From Selenomonadaceae bacterium (lineage in GTDB: Bacteria > Bacillota > Negativicutes > Selenomonadales > Selenomonadaceae), in assembly GCA_022773425.1 (NCBI GenBank), contig JALFBM010000027.1, forward strand, positions 1-64,000: 64,000 nt of DNA, written 5' to 3'. Under the pieces are notes generated by a model. That model ran no database searches. It saw only the letters and a program-made list of their open reading frames with translations, and was not told the DNA's origin. Made by a program: the position numbers and the translations under genes. Shown here in pieces: positions 1 to 8,327 of the stretch. How positions within the stretch are numbered: the first letter of the stretch is position 1; each line of letters starts with the position of its first letter.

Positions 1-1
1 T

Positions 2-700
2 ACGCGGCGCGGTTCCGCTACGGCCAATGCCAGATGGGACAATCAGATCGCGATTTTAAGCGGCGATTATATTTTTGCGCGCGCGTTTGCGCTCATTGCT
101 GACGGTGATTACGGCGCCCATGTGTCGAAGCGGCTGGCGGAGCTGGTCGGTAATCTGAGCGTGGGTGAAATCATTCAGGATCATACGGTGTATCAGGCCG
201 TCCGGGATTTGAATCATTATTATGACCGCATCCGTAAAAAGACGGCAGATTTTCTTGAGATCTGCTGCGAGCTTGGCGCGGATATCGGCGGAATGAATCA
301 GGCAGATCAGCAAAAAATGGCAGAGTACGGTCATTGCATTGGCATGGCGTTTCAGATCACGGATGATCTGCTGGATATCTGGCAGACCTCAGAACAGATC
401 GGCAAGCCGGCTGGCAACGATATCCGGCAGGGCATCGTGACGTTGCCGGTCATTCGGGCGCTGCAGAAGAGCCCGCATGGAGAGGAACTCGAGCGCATTG
501 TGACCGATCCGGAGATGACGGACGATATGGTCGCCCGCGCACTGGAAATCGTCAAGGCGACGGACGGCGCAGACTACGCGAAGCGGAAGGCGGATGCGTT
601 CCTGCTCGATGCCAAGCGTCACCTGCCCGCGCGTCTGCCGGACGATATCCGTAACGCATTCATCCAGCTGGCGGACTTTATTGGCAATCGGGATTTCTGA
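2..700 (+). CDS. Polyprenyl diphosphate synthase, 5'-truncated by window edge
   Basis: This is the C-terminal 232 residues of an isoprenyl diphosphate synthase, which condenses isopentenyl diphosphate onto an allylic diphosphate to make a long polyprenyl chain such as a quinone side chain. The reading frame is open from base 2, so the real start lies outside the window and the ORF-track ATG at 122 is internal. Visible are the RRGSATAN stretch that follows the first aspartate-rich motif in this family, and the second aspartate-rich motif in GMAFQITDDLLDIW, which binds magnesium-diphosphate. The first DDxxD motif lies upstream of the window. Chain length cannot be read from this part; hepta- or octaprenyl synthase are both possible. 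Confidence 0.9.
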   Translation, partial: TRRGSATANARWDNQIAILSGDYIFARAFALIADGDYGAHVSKRLAELVGNLSVGEIIQDHTVYQAVRDLNHYYDRIRKKTADFLEICCELGADIGGMNQADQQKMAEYGHCIGMAFQITDDLLDIWQTSEQIGKPAGNDIRQGIVTLPVIRALQKSPHGEELERIVTDPEMTDDMVARALEIVKATDGADYAKRKADAFLLDAKRHLPARLPDDIRNAFIQLADFIGNRDF

Positions 701-735
701 CCGGCTGCCTGATCCATGGACCTTAGGAGGAAACT

Positions 736-1182
736 ATGTTCGGTATTGGATTCCCGGAGCTCGTCCTCATCCTGATCATCGGGCTCATCGTATTCGGCCC
801 GGGCAAGCTGCCGGAGCTCGGGCGCACCATTGGAAAGGGCATGCGTGAATTCCGCAAGGCGTCGAGCGCCCTGCAGGCCGCTATGAACGAGGCCGATGCC
901 CCGGCAAAGCCGAAAACTGCGCCGCAGCCACAGCAGCCCATGCAGCAGGGCGCGCAGCAACAGGCCGCGCAGGAGAGAGAAGTGAAGGTGGAGCCAAAGA
1001 CGGCGGATCCGCAGGAGACGCCAAAGGAAAAGCCGGAGGAAGCGGCACGGGCAGAAGTCCCCATCGACCCGCCGGTAAGGCCGGCAGGCTATGAGCCGCC
1101 GACACAGGAGGGCGTGCGTCAGCAGCTTGAGAGCAGGGGAGCCGTTCCGGCAGCTGCGGAAACGCCGACGAAAACGGTATGA
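736..1182 (+). CDS. tatA: Sec-independent translocase subunit TatA/TatB family
   Basis: A 148-residue TatA-family protein that forms the membrane channel component for export of folded twin-arginine proteins. The N-terminus has the short hydrophobic helix (about residues 4-20) followed by the [10 protein letters not shown] hinge and the amphipathic helix [14 protein letters not shown], which is diagnostic. The remaining ~100 residues are a Gln, Ala, Pro and Glu-rich tail, longer than usual for TatA and closer to TatB in length. A strong AGGAGG precedes the ATG by six bases. No tatC lies in the window, so whether it acts as TatA or TatB cannot be decided here. It sits 35 bp after the polyprenyl synthase gene and is followed by a terminator. 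Confidence 0.88.
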   Translation: MFGIGFPELVLILIIGLIVFGPGKLPELGRTIGKGMREFRKASSALQAAMNEADAPAKPKTAPQPQQPMQQGAQQQAAQEREVKVEPKTADPQETPKEKPEEAARAEVPIDPPVRPAGYEPPTQEGVRQQLESRGAVPAAAETPTKTV

Positions 1183-1190
1183 CGGGAGAA

Positions 1191-1226
1191 GGGGCCGTTG
1201 CACGGGCATCGTGCAATGGTCCTTTT
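1191..1226 (+). terminator. Intrinsic terminator after tatA
   Basis: The stem CCGTTGCACG pairs with CGTGCAATGG around a short loop, followed by CCTTTT. It lies just after the tatA stop codon and closes that transcript. Confidence 0.7.
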
Positions 1227-1328
1227 CGGCGTTTCCTGTCTTTCGTCAAGGTGGATTTTGGATAATTTTCATTTCCGCATGGTAAACTAAACATGCGTAT
1301 CGTTTGGAACGGACAGGAGAGTTGGAAT

Positions 1329-2027
1329 ATGGGAAAGTATACGTTTACCGTCAACAAAATATGCCCGGTATGCGGGCAATCGACGCGCGTGATCAAGACG
1401 AAATCCAGGCTCGTTGCGCTGCATACGGATGTGGACTTCTGCGTGCATTACAAGGATTTCAACCCATATTACTATACGATTTGGTTCTGCGAGCACTGTG
1501 GGTATGCGGCCGAGGAGCGCACTTTCCTCGCGCCGATGCCGAAGCGGCATCGGGCAAAACTGTTGGAGTTCCTAAAGGGACGCCAGATGAACCTGAAATT
1601 CACGGAGGAGCGCGGTGTGCCGGAGGCCATCGCATCGTTTAAGCTCGCGATTTTCTACGCGCAGCTCGTCGATCAGCCGCTGGAGCGGCAGGCGGGACTC
1701 ATGCTCGAGATGGCCTGGATTTACCGCGACGCCGGGGAAGAGGAAAAGGAGAAGGAGACGCTGCAGAAAGCGGCGGATCTCTACGACCGCTCGCTGATGA
1801 CCGAGCGCTACCCGATGAACGGCAAGACCGATAATTTCGTCATTTATCTGATCGCGGCGATTTATTACCGTCTTGGCAATGTCGAAAAGACGACGCAGTA
1901 TCTCTCTCGGATCATCGGCGTGCAGTCTATCCGCTGCGATGACCCGCAGGTCTATGAAAAAGCGCGGAATCTCTGGATCGATATCCGTTCCGATAAGGAA
2001 CAGGCGAGAAAGGAAGCAGACGGATGA
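1329..2027 (+). CDS. DUF2225 family protein
   Basis: A 232-residue protein of the DUF2225 family, of unknown function. Near the N-terminus are two CxxC pairs (CPVCG at about residue 11 and CEHCG at about residue 56), consistent with a zinc-binding module. The C-terminal two thirds is helical and repeat-like, resembling tetratricopeptide repeats (AIYYRLGNVEKTTQYL). The ORF track starts at 1293, but the ATG at 1329 is preceded by AGGAGA at a good distance and places the protein directly before the first cysteine pair, so I chose it. The stop overlaps the start of the next gene (ATGA), so the two are probably translated together. Confidence 0.8.
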   Translation: MGKYTFTVNKICPVCGQSTRVIKTKSRLVALHTDVDFCVHYKDFNPYYYTIWFCEHCGYAAEERTFLAPMPKRHRAKLLEFLKGRQMNLKFTEERGVPEAIASFKLAIFYAQLVDQPLERQAGLMLEMAWIYRDAGEEEKEKETLQKAADLYDRSLMTERYPMNGKTDNFVIYLIAAIYYRLGNVEKTTQYLSRIIGVQSIRCDDPQVYEKARNLWIDIRSDKEQARKEADG

Positions 2028-2707
2028 TCAGTATGCCAGCGGACGTATCGGCGCGGCTCACAGCCATCGACTGGAGCGGCGTACAGAACGCCGTCAAGGA
2101 TTATGGGCCGGCGCTCAAGGTCCTGCAAAGCACATGGGACAGGGAGAGCCTGAGGGACATCGCGCAGGGAAAGCTTTTCGTACCCGACAGCACGATCAAT
2201 GCGGCCATCGAAAGGTCCATGACAGAGGATGCGCCGGTCAAGAGCATCCAGATCCAGTCCCATGAAAACGGGCGCATGGATATTGCACTGGACGGCACAA
2301 AGGCCGGCAGGGTTGAGCTTTCCGGCACGATCGAGGCCTTTGTGCACAACGGCGATCAATCGTATCTCGTCTATCATGTGCGCAGCAAGAATATCCCAAA
2401 GCACGGCCTCATGAGCTGGGTGTTTTCGCGCATCTCGCTCGGTATGGCGGAGCGGTTGGTCGGCTCGTTCCCGGTCAACGCGTCCATGCCGATGAAGATC
2501 CGGGGAAACCGCGTGTCCATCGATTACCGCGCGGCGCTCGCTGCCTCGAGCTTCGGACAGACCGAGTTTCGAGGGCATCGGTTGCTCGACATGATCGAGA
2601 TCAAGGGCGCGGTGCCGCGGGACGGCGGTATCGAGTTCCAGACCGAGCTCCATATGCCGGCGGATATGAAACAGTCTCTGCTCGCCATCCTGCAGCAGGG
2701 GGAATAA
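2024..2707 (+). CDS. Hypothetical protein, coupled to DUF2225 gene
   Basis: A 227-residue protein that I do not recognise. It has no signal peptide or membrane segment. The first ~100 residues include alternating polar and hydrophobic stretches, and the middle (SLGMAERLVGSFPV) is mildly hydrophobic. Its start codon overlaps the stop of the DUF2225 gene by four bases, which suggests translational coupling and possibly a shared role. An alternative ATG lies nine bases downstream. Its codon use and GC content look like its neighbours, so there is no sign of recent transfer. Real coding status is supported by the tight packing between two recognisable genes. Confidence 0.7.
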   Translation: MISMPADVSARLTAIDWSGVQNAVKDYGPALKVLQSTWDRESLRDIAQGKLFVPDSTINAAIERSMTEDAPVKSIQIQSHENGRMDIALDGTKAGRVELSGTIEAFVHNGDQSYLVYHVRSKNIPKHGLMSWVFSRISLGMAERLVGSFPVNASMPMKIRGNRVSIDYRAALAASSFGQTEFRGHRLLDMIEIKGAVPRDGGIEFQTELHMPADMKQSLLAILQQGE

Positions 2708-2742
2708 AACCATAGATCAGCAGACGAGAAGGGAGTCTTTTT

Positions 2743-4428
2743 TTGAAGTTCCGAAAACAGGGGAAACAAATCCTGCTCATTGCCGCGGTCTTTTTCTGTG
2801 CGGTCAGCATCGGCGCGCCGGCGGCGTCGGCGAAGCATAAGTCAGCGCCGGCCGGGCCGCAGAAGATCATCTACATCCCGCACGACAACCGGCCGATATC
2901 CGATAAGCAGACCGCTGAGGTCGTGCGAAAGCTCGGCTATCAGGTCGTCGTGCCGCCGGATCGCATGCTTGGCGGACGTGAGGATCTCGGCCACCCGGAT
3001 GAGCTCTGGTCGTGGCTCGATGAGAACGCGAAGGGTGCGGACGCCGCGGTCATCTCTTCGGATGCCATGCTTTACGGCAGCCTCGTCGCTTCGCGCAAGC
3101 ATTCGTACAGCGAGGAGGAGGTCATCAAGCGTGCGAACCGCTTCAAGGCGTTTCGGCAGGAATACCCGAAGATGAAGCTCTACGCGTTCGGCTCCATCAT
3201 GCGCACGCCGCGCAACGGCGAGGCATCCGGCCACGAGGAGCCCGCGTATTATCGGAACTACGGCGCGGATATCTTCCGCTATACGGTTCTCCGCGACAAA
3301 GAGGAGACCGGCGGACTCACGCGCCGCGAAAAGAAGGAATACGACTTCCTCAGCCAGCTCATCCCGAAGCATGCACTGAATGACTGGATGGGCCGCCGTG
3401 AGAAAAATTTTGCGGCCAATGAGGAGCTGATCCGCCTGACGCGGGACAAGACCTTTGATTATTTCGTGCTCGGCCGCGACGACAACGCGCCGCATTCGCA
3501 GACGCATATGGAGAGCCGCCATCTCGCGGACGCCGGAAAGGATCTCGGCAAGACGCGGTTCCAGGCGATGGCGGGCATCGATGAGATCGGCATGCTTCTC
3601 TTGACGCGTGCGGTCAACGACATGCGCCGGGACGTCCCGTTTGTCTACACGCGCTACAACTGGGGACACGGCGAGTTTACGGTGCCATCGTATTCCGATG
3701 AAAGCATCCGCGACTCGATTTCCTCTGCGGTCACGGCGGCGGGCGGCATGGAAGTGAACCAGGCGAAACGCGCGGACGTCGTGTTGACGGTCAACACAAA
3801 TCCGGACGGCAAGACCGGGGAAGCCAATGACCTGGACAATGACGGCACGCCGCGCAACGGCACAAAGTATTTCGCCGACATCGTCAGCGAATACGTCGGC
3901 AAGGGCTATCCGGTCGCCATCGCGGATATTGCGTACGCGAACGGATCGGATAACGCGCTGATGGAGGAGCTCAAGAACCGCGGCCTGCTGTTCAAGATCC
4001 GCGCCTATGCCGGCTGGAATACGGCGACGAACAGCACAGGCTTCGTGATCGGTGAGGGCATGCTCGCAAAGTATATGAAGGACGATGCGGTCGACGAGCT
4101 GCTCATCACGCGCTACCTCGACGACTGGGGCTATCAGGCGAACGTCCGCAACGTCATTGCACGCCAGCTGACCTGGCTGCGCGGAGATGGGTACTATGGC
4201 AGCCTCGGCTCGAAGCTGGACGCGGTGCGCTACCGTTCCGAGCAGATGCTGACGCGCTTTGTGGAGGATAATCTGCCGCCCTTCAAGGATCTCGAGGAGA
4301 TTCATGTGAATTTCCCGTGGAACCGCATGTTTGAGTCCGATATCGAGCATCATGCGGTGCGGCCGATTACCGACTATTTTCATCTCAGTGCGGCTGCCGA
4401 GCCGAAGTCCGTACAGGATGCAAGATAA
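2743..4428 (+). CDS. Secreted DUF4127 family protein
   Basis: A 561-residue protein of the DUF4127 family, of unknown biochemical function. It begins with a TTG codon preceded by GAAGGGAG. The N-terminus is a clear Sec signal peptide: KFRKQGKQ, a hydrophobic core (ILLIAAVFFCAVSIGA), then an Ala-x-Ala type cleavage region near residue 29. The mature part opens with IIYIPHDNRPIS, the conserved opening of this family, and contains FVLGRDDNAPHSQ and YNWGHGEF, conserved-looking polar clusters that may form an active site. It ends just before a terminator shared with serC. The function is unassigned; a hydrolase or sugar-related role would be guesswork. Confidence 0.82.
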   Translation: MKFRKQGKQILLIAAVFFCAVSIGAPAASAKHKSAPAGPQKIIYIPHDNRPISDKQTAEVVRKLGYQVVVPPDRMLGGREDLGHPDELWSWLDENAKGADAAVISSDAMLYGSLVASRKHSYSEEEVIKRANRFKAFRQEYPKMKLYAFGSIMRTPRNGEASGHEEPAYYRNYGADIFRYTVLRDKEETGGLTRREKKEYDFLSQLIPKHALNDWMGRREKNFAANEELIRLTRDKTFDYFVLGRDDNAPHSQTHMESRHLADAGKDLGKTRFQAMAGIDEIGMLLLTRAVNDMRRDVPFVYTRYNWGHGEFTVPSYSDESIRDSISSAVTAAGGMEVNQAKRADVVLTVNTNPDGKTGEANDLDNDGTPRNGTKYFADIVSEYVGKGYPVAIADIAYANGSDNALMEELKNRGLLFKIRAYAGWNTATNSTGFVIGEGMLAKYMKDDAVDELLITRYLDDWGYQANVRNVIARQLTWLRGDGYYGSLGSKLDAVRYRSEQMLTRFVEDNLPPFKDLEEIHVNFPWNRMFESDIEHHAVRPITDYFHLSAAAEPKSVQDAR

Positions 4429-4440
4429 AGAGCAAAAAAC

Positions 4441-4480
4441 AGCGGCACGAACCATGGCATGGCTCGTGCCGCTGTTTTTT
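4441..4480. terminator. Bidirectional terminator between DUF4127 gene and serC
   Basis: A perfect stem AGCGGCACGA / TCGTGCCGCT is flanked by AAAAAAC on the left and GTTTTTT on the right. It therefore works for both convergent transcripts. Confidence 0.88.
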
Positions 4481-4484
4481 GGAT

Positions 4485-5585
4485 TTATGCGTTGGCCCTG
4501 CGGAACTTCTCCATGAAGTCTGCGAGGAGCTCGGCACCCTCGATCGGCATCGCGTTGTAGATCGAGGTGCGGATACCGCCGACGGAGCGGTGCCCTTTGA
4601 CGCCGGCGAGTTTGTGCTCGGCGGCCTCGGCGATGAACTTCTTCTCGAGTTCTTCGTTTGGCAGGCGGAACGTGACATTCATGAACGAGCGGCTGTCTTT
4701 GTCCGCATGGCCGCGGTAGAAGCCGTTCGATGCGTCGATGGCTCCGTAGACGAGATCCGCGCGTTTCTTTGCGCGCTTGGCCATGACTTCGAGGCCGCCC
4801 TGCTCCTTGATCCAGGCGACGACCTTACCGACCATGTAGATGTTGAACGCCGGCGGCGTGTTGAACAGCGAGTCCTTCTTGAGGAACGTGCTGTAGCGGA
4901 ACATCGTCGGAAGCTTTTCCGGGCTCTTCTCGAACAGGGCCTTCTTGCCGATGACGAGCGTCACGCCAGCCGGGCCGAGGTTTTTCTGCACGCCGGCATA
5001 GATCAGATCGAATTTCGAGAAATCGAGTGGGCGAGAGAGCATATCGGAGGACATATCCGCGAACAGCGGCACGCCGTGCGTATCCGGGATGTAGTGGTAC
5101 TCCGTGCCGTAGATCGTGTTGTTGTAGCAGATATGGACGTAGGCGGCGTTCGGGTCAATCTTTAGCTCGTCCTGCGCTGGCACGTGATGATAGCCTGTTT
5201 CCTTGCTCGATGCGGCAATCGTGCCGATGCCGAGATGCGCGGCCTCCTTGTAGGATTTCTCTGCAAAGCTGCCGGAGAGCACATAGGTGCCAGGATGCTC
5301 TTTCGTCGCGAAATTCAGCGGGAGCAGCGCGAACTGCGTGCTGGCGCCACCCGTCATGAACAGGACCTCATACTCGTCGCCAAGCCCCATGAGCTCCTTG
5401 ATATCCGCCTTGGCTTTTTCGTGCACGGCTGCGTATTGCGGCGCGCGGTGGCTGATCTCGAGGATGGACTCGCCCGAGTGGTTGAAATTCAGGAACTCCG
5501 CCTGTGCCTCCTTGAGTACAGAAAGGGGCAGCATGGCCGGGCCTGGATTGAAGTTGTAGACGCGATCGGCTTCTAGCGTTTCCAT
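4485..5585 (-). CDS. serC: Phosphoserine aminotransferase
   Basis: A 366-residue pyridoxal phosphate enzyme that converts 3-phosphohydroxypyruvate and glutamate to phosphoserine in serine biosynthesis, and acts in pyridoxine synthesis in some bacteria. The sequence opens with VYNFNPGPAMLP, typical of SerC, has SHRAPQY and FMTGGASTQF in the cofactor pocket, and the lysine that binds PLP is in AGVQKNLGPAG. The C-terminus GHRSVGGIRTSIYNA is also classic. An AGG-rich ribosome site (GGAGG) lies just before the ATG. It is divergent from serA across a ~450 bp gap, so both serine enzymes are encoded side by side but transcribed separately. Confidence 0.96.
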   Translation of the reverse strand: METLEADRVYNFNPGPAMLPLSVLKEAQAEFLNFNHSGESILEISHRAPQYAAVHEKAKADIKELMGLGDEYEVLFMTGGASTQFALLPLNFATKEHPGTYVLSGSFAEKSYKEAAHLGIGTIAASSKETGYHHVPAQDELKIDPNAAYVHICYNNTIYGTEYHYIPDTHGVPLFADMSSDMLSRPLDFSKFDLIYAGVQKNLGPAGVTLVIGKKALFEKSPEKLPTMFRYSTFLKKDSLFNTPPAFNIYMVGKVVAWIKEQGGLEVMAKRAKKRADLVYGAIDASNGFYRGHADKDSRSFMNVTFRLPNEELEKKFIAEAAEHKLAGVKGHRSVGGIRTSIYNAMPIEGAELLADFMEKFRRANA

Positions 5586-5699
5586 ATGCGAACCTCCAGT
5601 GAATAAATGTCTTAAATTTTTGTCATTTTGTTATATTCTAGCGCGAAAAGAGCAGAAAAGCAAGAACGAAAATAAATCCTGTTTTTATGAGAAATACAC

Positions 5700-5728
5700 T
5701 TGACGGCATAAGAGAGAGGAAGTATAAT
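5700..5728 (+). promoter_or_regulatory. Promoter of the T-box/serA transcript
   Basis: TTGACG and TATAAT are separated by 17 bp, a near-consensus housekeeping promoter. It is placed about 8 bp before the expected start of the T-box leader. Confidence 0.88.
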
Positions 5729-5734
5729 AGGGCC

Positions 5735-5974
5735 ATAGGTTAAAAGGCAAGAGAGCAACGCGATGAATGGGAAGCGTTTTCCGGTATGCCCGAAGAGAGC
5801 CAGCGGACGGTGTGAGCTGGCGGCAGATGGAAGAGGTTCCGCCCGGGAGCGGCTGGCGAGGAGTCAGACGGGAAAGCCCGATACAGCATACAAGAGTGGT
5901 GCGGCAAAGCCGTATCAACTGGGTGGTACCACGGAAGTAACGCTTCGTCCCAAGGCATGGGACGAAGCGTTTTT
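5735..5974 (+). ncRNA. T-box leader of serA (tRNA-sensing riboswitch)
   Basis: This leader RNA senses uncharged tRNA and allows transcription of serA when the cognate amino acid is short. Stem I carries AGAGAGCC and the GGTGTGAGCTGG arm. The antiterminator bears the T-box core TGGTACCACGG (around 5924-5934), which pairs with the tRNA acceptor end. A strong terminator hairpin follows. Its position before serA implies tRNA-Ser. A candidate serine specifier triplet AGC lies at about 5848-5850 on the 3' side of stem I, but I could not fix the fold by eye, so the specifier is tentative. Confidence 0.92.
5939..5974 (+). terminator. Regulated terminator of the serA T-box
   Basis: A 12-bp perfect stem ACGCTTCGTCCC / GGGACGAAGCGT is followed by TTTTT. 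It lies directly after the T-box core, so it is the hairpin that competes with the antiterminator. Confidence 0.9.
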
Positions 5975-6039
5975 GCTTTATTCCCGTAAATCTTGGTCAT
6001 CTTACGCCGCAGCATTGTGTGTTCAGGAGGTTTTACAGC

Positions 6040-7629
6040 ATGAAGATTCTTGCAGCAGACGGTATTTCGCCAAAAGGGATTGCGCTTCTCAAAGAACAGG
6101 ACGGGTTCGAGGTCGTCGTCAAGGATAAGCTTCCGGCAGAGGAACTTCTCGCGATCATTCCGGAATACGACGCCATCATGGTGCGCTCGGCATCGAAGAT
6201 CACGAAAGAGGTTATCGATCGCGCGAAGAACCTCAAGATCATCGGCCGCGCCGGCGTTGGCGTCGATAACATCGATATTCCGGCGGCGACGGCGCGCGGC
6301 ATCATCGTCATCAATTCCCCAGGCGGAAATACGATTGCGGCGACGGAGCACACGATGGCCATGATGCTCGCGATGTCGCGCAATATCCCGATCGCGAACG
6401 AGACCATGCAGAAGGGTGAGTGGAACCGCAAGAAATACGTCGGCGTAGAGTTGCGCGGCAAGACGCTCGGCGTCATCGGCATGGGCCGCATCGGTTCCGG
6501 CGTCGCAAAGCGCGCGCTCGCCTTTGAGATGAACGTCATCGCTTACGATCCGTACATCAACGAGGAGCGCGCCAAGGCACTCGGCGTCAAGGTTGCGACC
6601 TTCGATGAGGTCATCCGGAACGCAGACTTCATCACCGTGCATATGCCTCTGACGAAAGAGACACGCGGCATGATCGGCATGGAGCAGATGAAGCAGATGA
6701 AGAAGGGCGTCCGTCTCATCAATTGCGCGCGCGGCGGCATCATCGTCGAGGAGGATCTTGCCGAAGCGGTGAAGCAGGGGATCGTCGCCGGCGCGGCCAT
6801 CGATGTCTATACGAGCGAGCCGGTCACGAAGGATCATCCGCTCGTTGGCGTTCCGGGCATCGTGCTGACGCCGCATCTCGGCGCTTCGACGGTCGAGGCG
6901 CAGATCAACGTCTCGACGGATGTCGCGAAGGGGATCATTGCGGCACTGCACGGCGAGCCGGTCGCGACGGCGGTCAACATGGCGCCGGTATCCCCGCAGG
7001 TCATGCAGGTCGTCGGGCCGTACCTGACGCTTGCCGAGCGTCTCGGCGGCACGGCTGTCGCCCTCGCAGACGGCGCCATCGAGAAGGTGGAAGTCACGTA
7101 TAACGGCGAGATCACGGATGTCAACACGGGCCTGTTGACGACGGCGGTCGTCAAGGGCCTGCTGAACCCGGTCATGGAAAACGAGGTCAACTACGTCAAC
7201 GCGCCGGGTCTCGCGAAGGAACGCGGCATCGAGGTCAAGGAAGTCAAGCAGAAAGAAGCCGAGAACTTCGCCAACCTCATCACGGTCACCGTCACGGCGA
7301 AAGGCAAGCCTCTCTCCGTCGCCGGCACACTGTTCGGCAAGGAAGGCCGCATCGTCCGCATCGATGCGTTCCGCGTCGATGTCGATCCGCACGCGCGCAT
7401 TGTCGTCTGCCCGCATATCAATCGTCCGGGCGTTATCGGAACCGTCGGCTCTCTGCTCGGCCGCCACGGCATCAACATCTCGGCCATGCAGGTCGGCAAA
7501 GATGTCGAGCCGGGCAAGAACCTCATGGTCTTGACCGTCGACAATGAGCTTTCCGACGACGTGCTCGCGGAGCTCAAGAAAATCGATGGGATCTTTGACG
7601 CGAAGGTCGTCGACTTCTACGCGATTTGA
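6040..7629 (+). CDS. serA: D-3-phosphoglycerate dehydrogenase
   Basis: A 529-residue NAD-dependent enzyme that oxidises 3-phosphoglycerate, the committed step of serine synthesis. The NAD-binding fold has GMGRIGSGVAKRA, with ARGGIIVEEDLAEA further on and the catalytic histidine in TPHLGASTVEAQ. The C-terminal third holds the intervening substrate-binding domain and an ACT domain (HINRPGVIGTVGSLL), the usual site of serine feedback. This is the long, three-domain form. The ORF track begins at a GTG at 6019, but the ATG at 6040 follows AGGAGG at proper spacing and starts MKILAADG, the normal family start. Expression is controlled by the upstream T-box. Confidence 0.97.
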   Translation: MKILAADGISPKGIALLKEQDGFEVVVKDKLPAEELLAIIPEYDAIMVRSASKITKEVIDRAKNLKIIGRAGVGVDNIDIPAATARGIIVINSPGGNTIAATEHTMAMMLAMSRNIPIANETMQKGEWNRKKYVGVELRGKTLGVIGMGRIGSGVAKRALAFEMNVIAYDPYINEERAKALGVKVATFDEVIRNADFITVHMPLTKETRGMIGMEQMKQMKKGVRLINCARGGIIVEEDLAEAVKQGIVAGAAIDVYTSEPVTKDHPLVGVPGIVLTPHLGASTVEAQINVSTDVAKGIIAALHGEPVATAVNMAPVSPQVMQVVGPYLTLAERLGGTAVALADGAIEKVEVTYNGEITDVNTGLLTTAVVKGLLNPVMENEVNYVNAPGLAKERGIEVKEVKQKEAENFANLITVTVTAKGKPLSVAGTLFGKEGRIVRIDAFRVDVDPHARIVVCPHINRPGVIGTVGSLLGRHGINISAMQVGKDVEPGKNLMVLTVDNELSDDVLAELKKIDGIFDAKVVDFYAI

Positions 7630-7681
7630 TCGAAAGACGCTATTGAATGGAAAGGGCGCATTCGGCGCCCGGGGAAATGCA

Positions 7682-7723
7682 AAAAGGAGCGGTGCACGGA
7701 GATCTCCGTGCACCGCTCCTTTT
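7682..7723. terminator. Bidirectional terminator after serA
   Basis: A perfect 42-bp palindrome centred on GGAGATCTCC, beginning AAAAGGAGC and ending GCTCCTTTT. It serves serA on the plus strand and the small minus-strand gene that ends at 7743. Confidence 0.9.
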
Positions 7724-7742
7724 CTATCGTTTTTTTCAGAAA

Positions 7743-8108
7743 TCAGACGGCCACCGTGCGGAAGAAGGCCTCGACGACCTGGTTCCAGCCCATCTCGTAC
7801 ACGTTGCGCTCGCCAATTTCGTTTTGGTAGGCGGCGAGCGCGAGGGTCATGAGGGAGTCGGCGATGTAGCCGTCGTCCTCCATACCGACTTCCGCGTAGC
7901 TGTCGTGCAGCTTCTTTACGGTGTCCGTAAGCCTTGCCTTCGGGAGATTGTCGATGATATCGTACATGGCGTCACAGTATTCGCCTGTGTCTTTCTTGTA
8001 TGCCTGCGGTGCGGCTTTCCATCCGTCTTCGATCTGACGGATCCGGGAAAGGGCAATCCATTGGATCTTCGCCGCGTAGAAATCGAGCGCATCGTCATTT
8101 CTTTCCAT
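7743..8108 (-). CDS. Small hypothetical protein
   Basis: A 121-residue, probably cytoplasmic and all-helical protein that I do not recognise. It has no signal peptide or obvious motif, is acidic, and ends in MGWNQVVEAFF. A ribosome site GGGAGG precedes the ATG, and a promoter is visible 30-55 bp upstream. It shares a terminator with the convergent serA, which supports it being a real single-gene transcript. No functional call is possible from sequence alone. Confidence 0.7.
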   Translation of the reverse strand: MERNDDALDFYAAKIQWIALSRIRQIEDGWKAAPQAYKKDTGEYCDAMYDIIDNLPKARLTDTVKKLHDSYAEVGMEDDGYIADSLMTLALAAYQNEIGERNVYEMGWNQVVEAFFRTVAV

Positions 8109-8135
8109 ATAACATACCTCCCTGAGCGTGTTTAC

Positions 8136-8164
8136 AGTGTAACACTTATTTTATAAAAAAGCAA
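8136..8164 (-). promoter_or_regulatory. Promoter of the small hypothetical gene
   Basis: On the minus strand TTGCTT and TACACT are separated by 17 bp. The -10 lies about 28 bp upstream of the start codon. The nearby GTGTT and AACAC arms around the -10 could be part of an operator, but this is weak. Confidence 0.5.
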
Positions 8165-8327
8165 ACTGTATGCATGTATACATTGGACGAAATGACGGGT
8201 ACAGGGAAAAAAGACCTTGCTACAAGCGTCAATGATTCCCTTATATTTTGTGTAAAATGACCAGAAAATGGACGATTCCTGCGATTTCTTTGTAAACTGC
8301 CACTCGTCTGTATTCTATATGCCTGGT

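Noticed and set aside
5740-7713. Minus-strand ORF of 657 residues opposite serA
   Set aside because: It mirrors serA, whose protein is unmistakable. Long antisense frames are expected in GC-rich coding DNA, and its Asp, Arg and Leu-rich composition is not protein-like.
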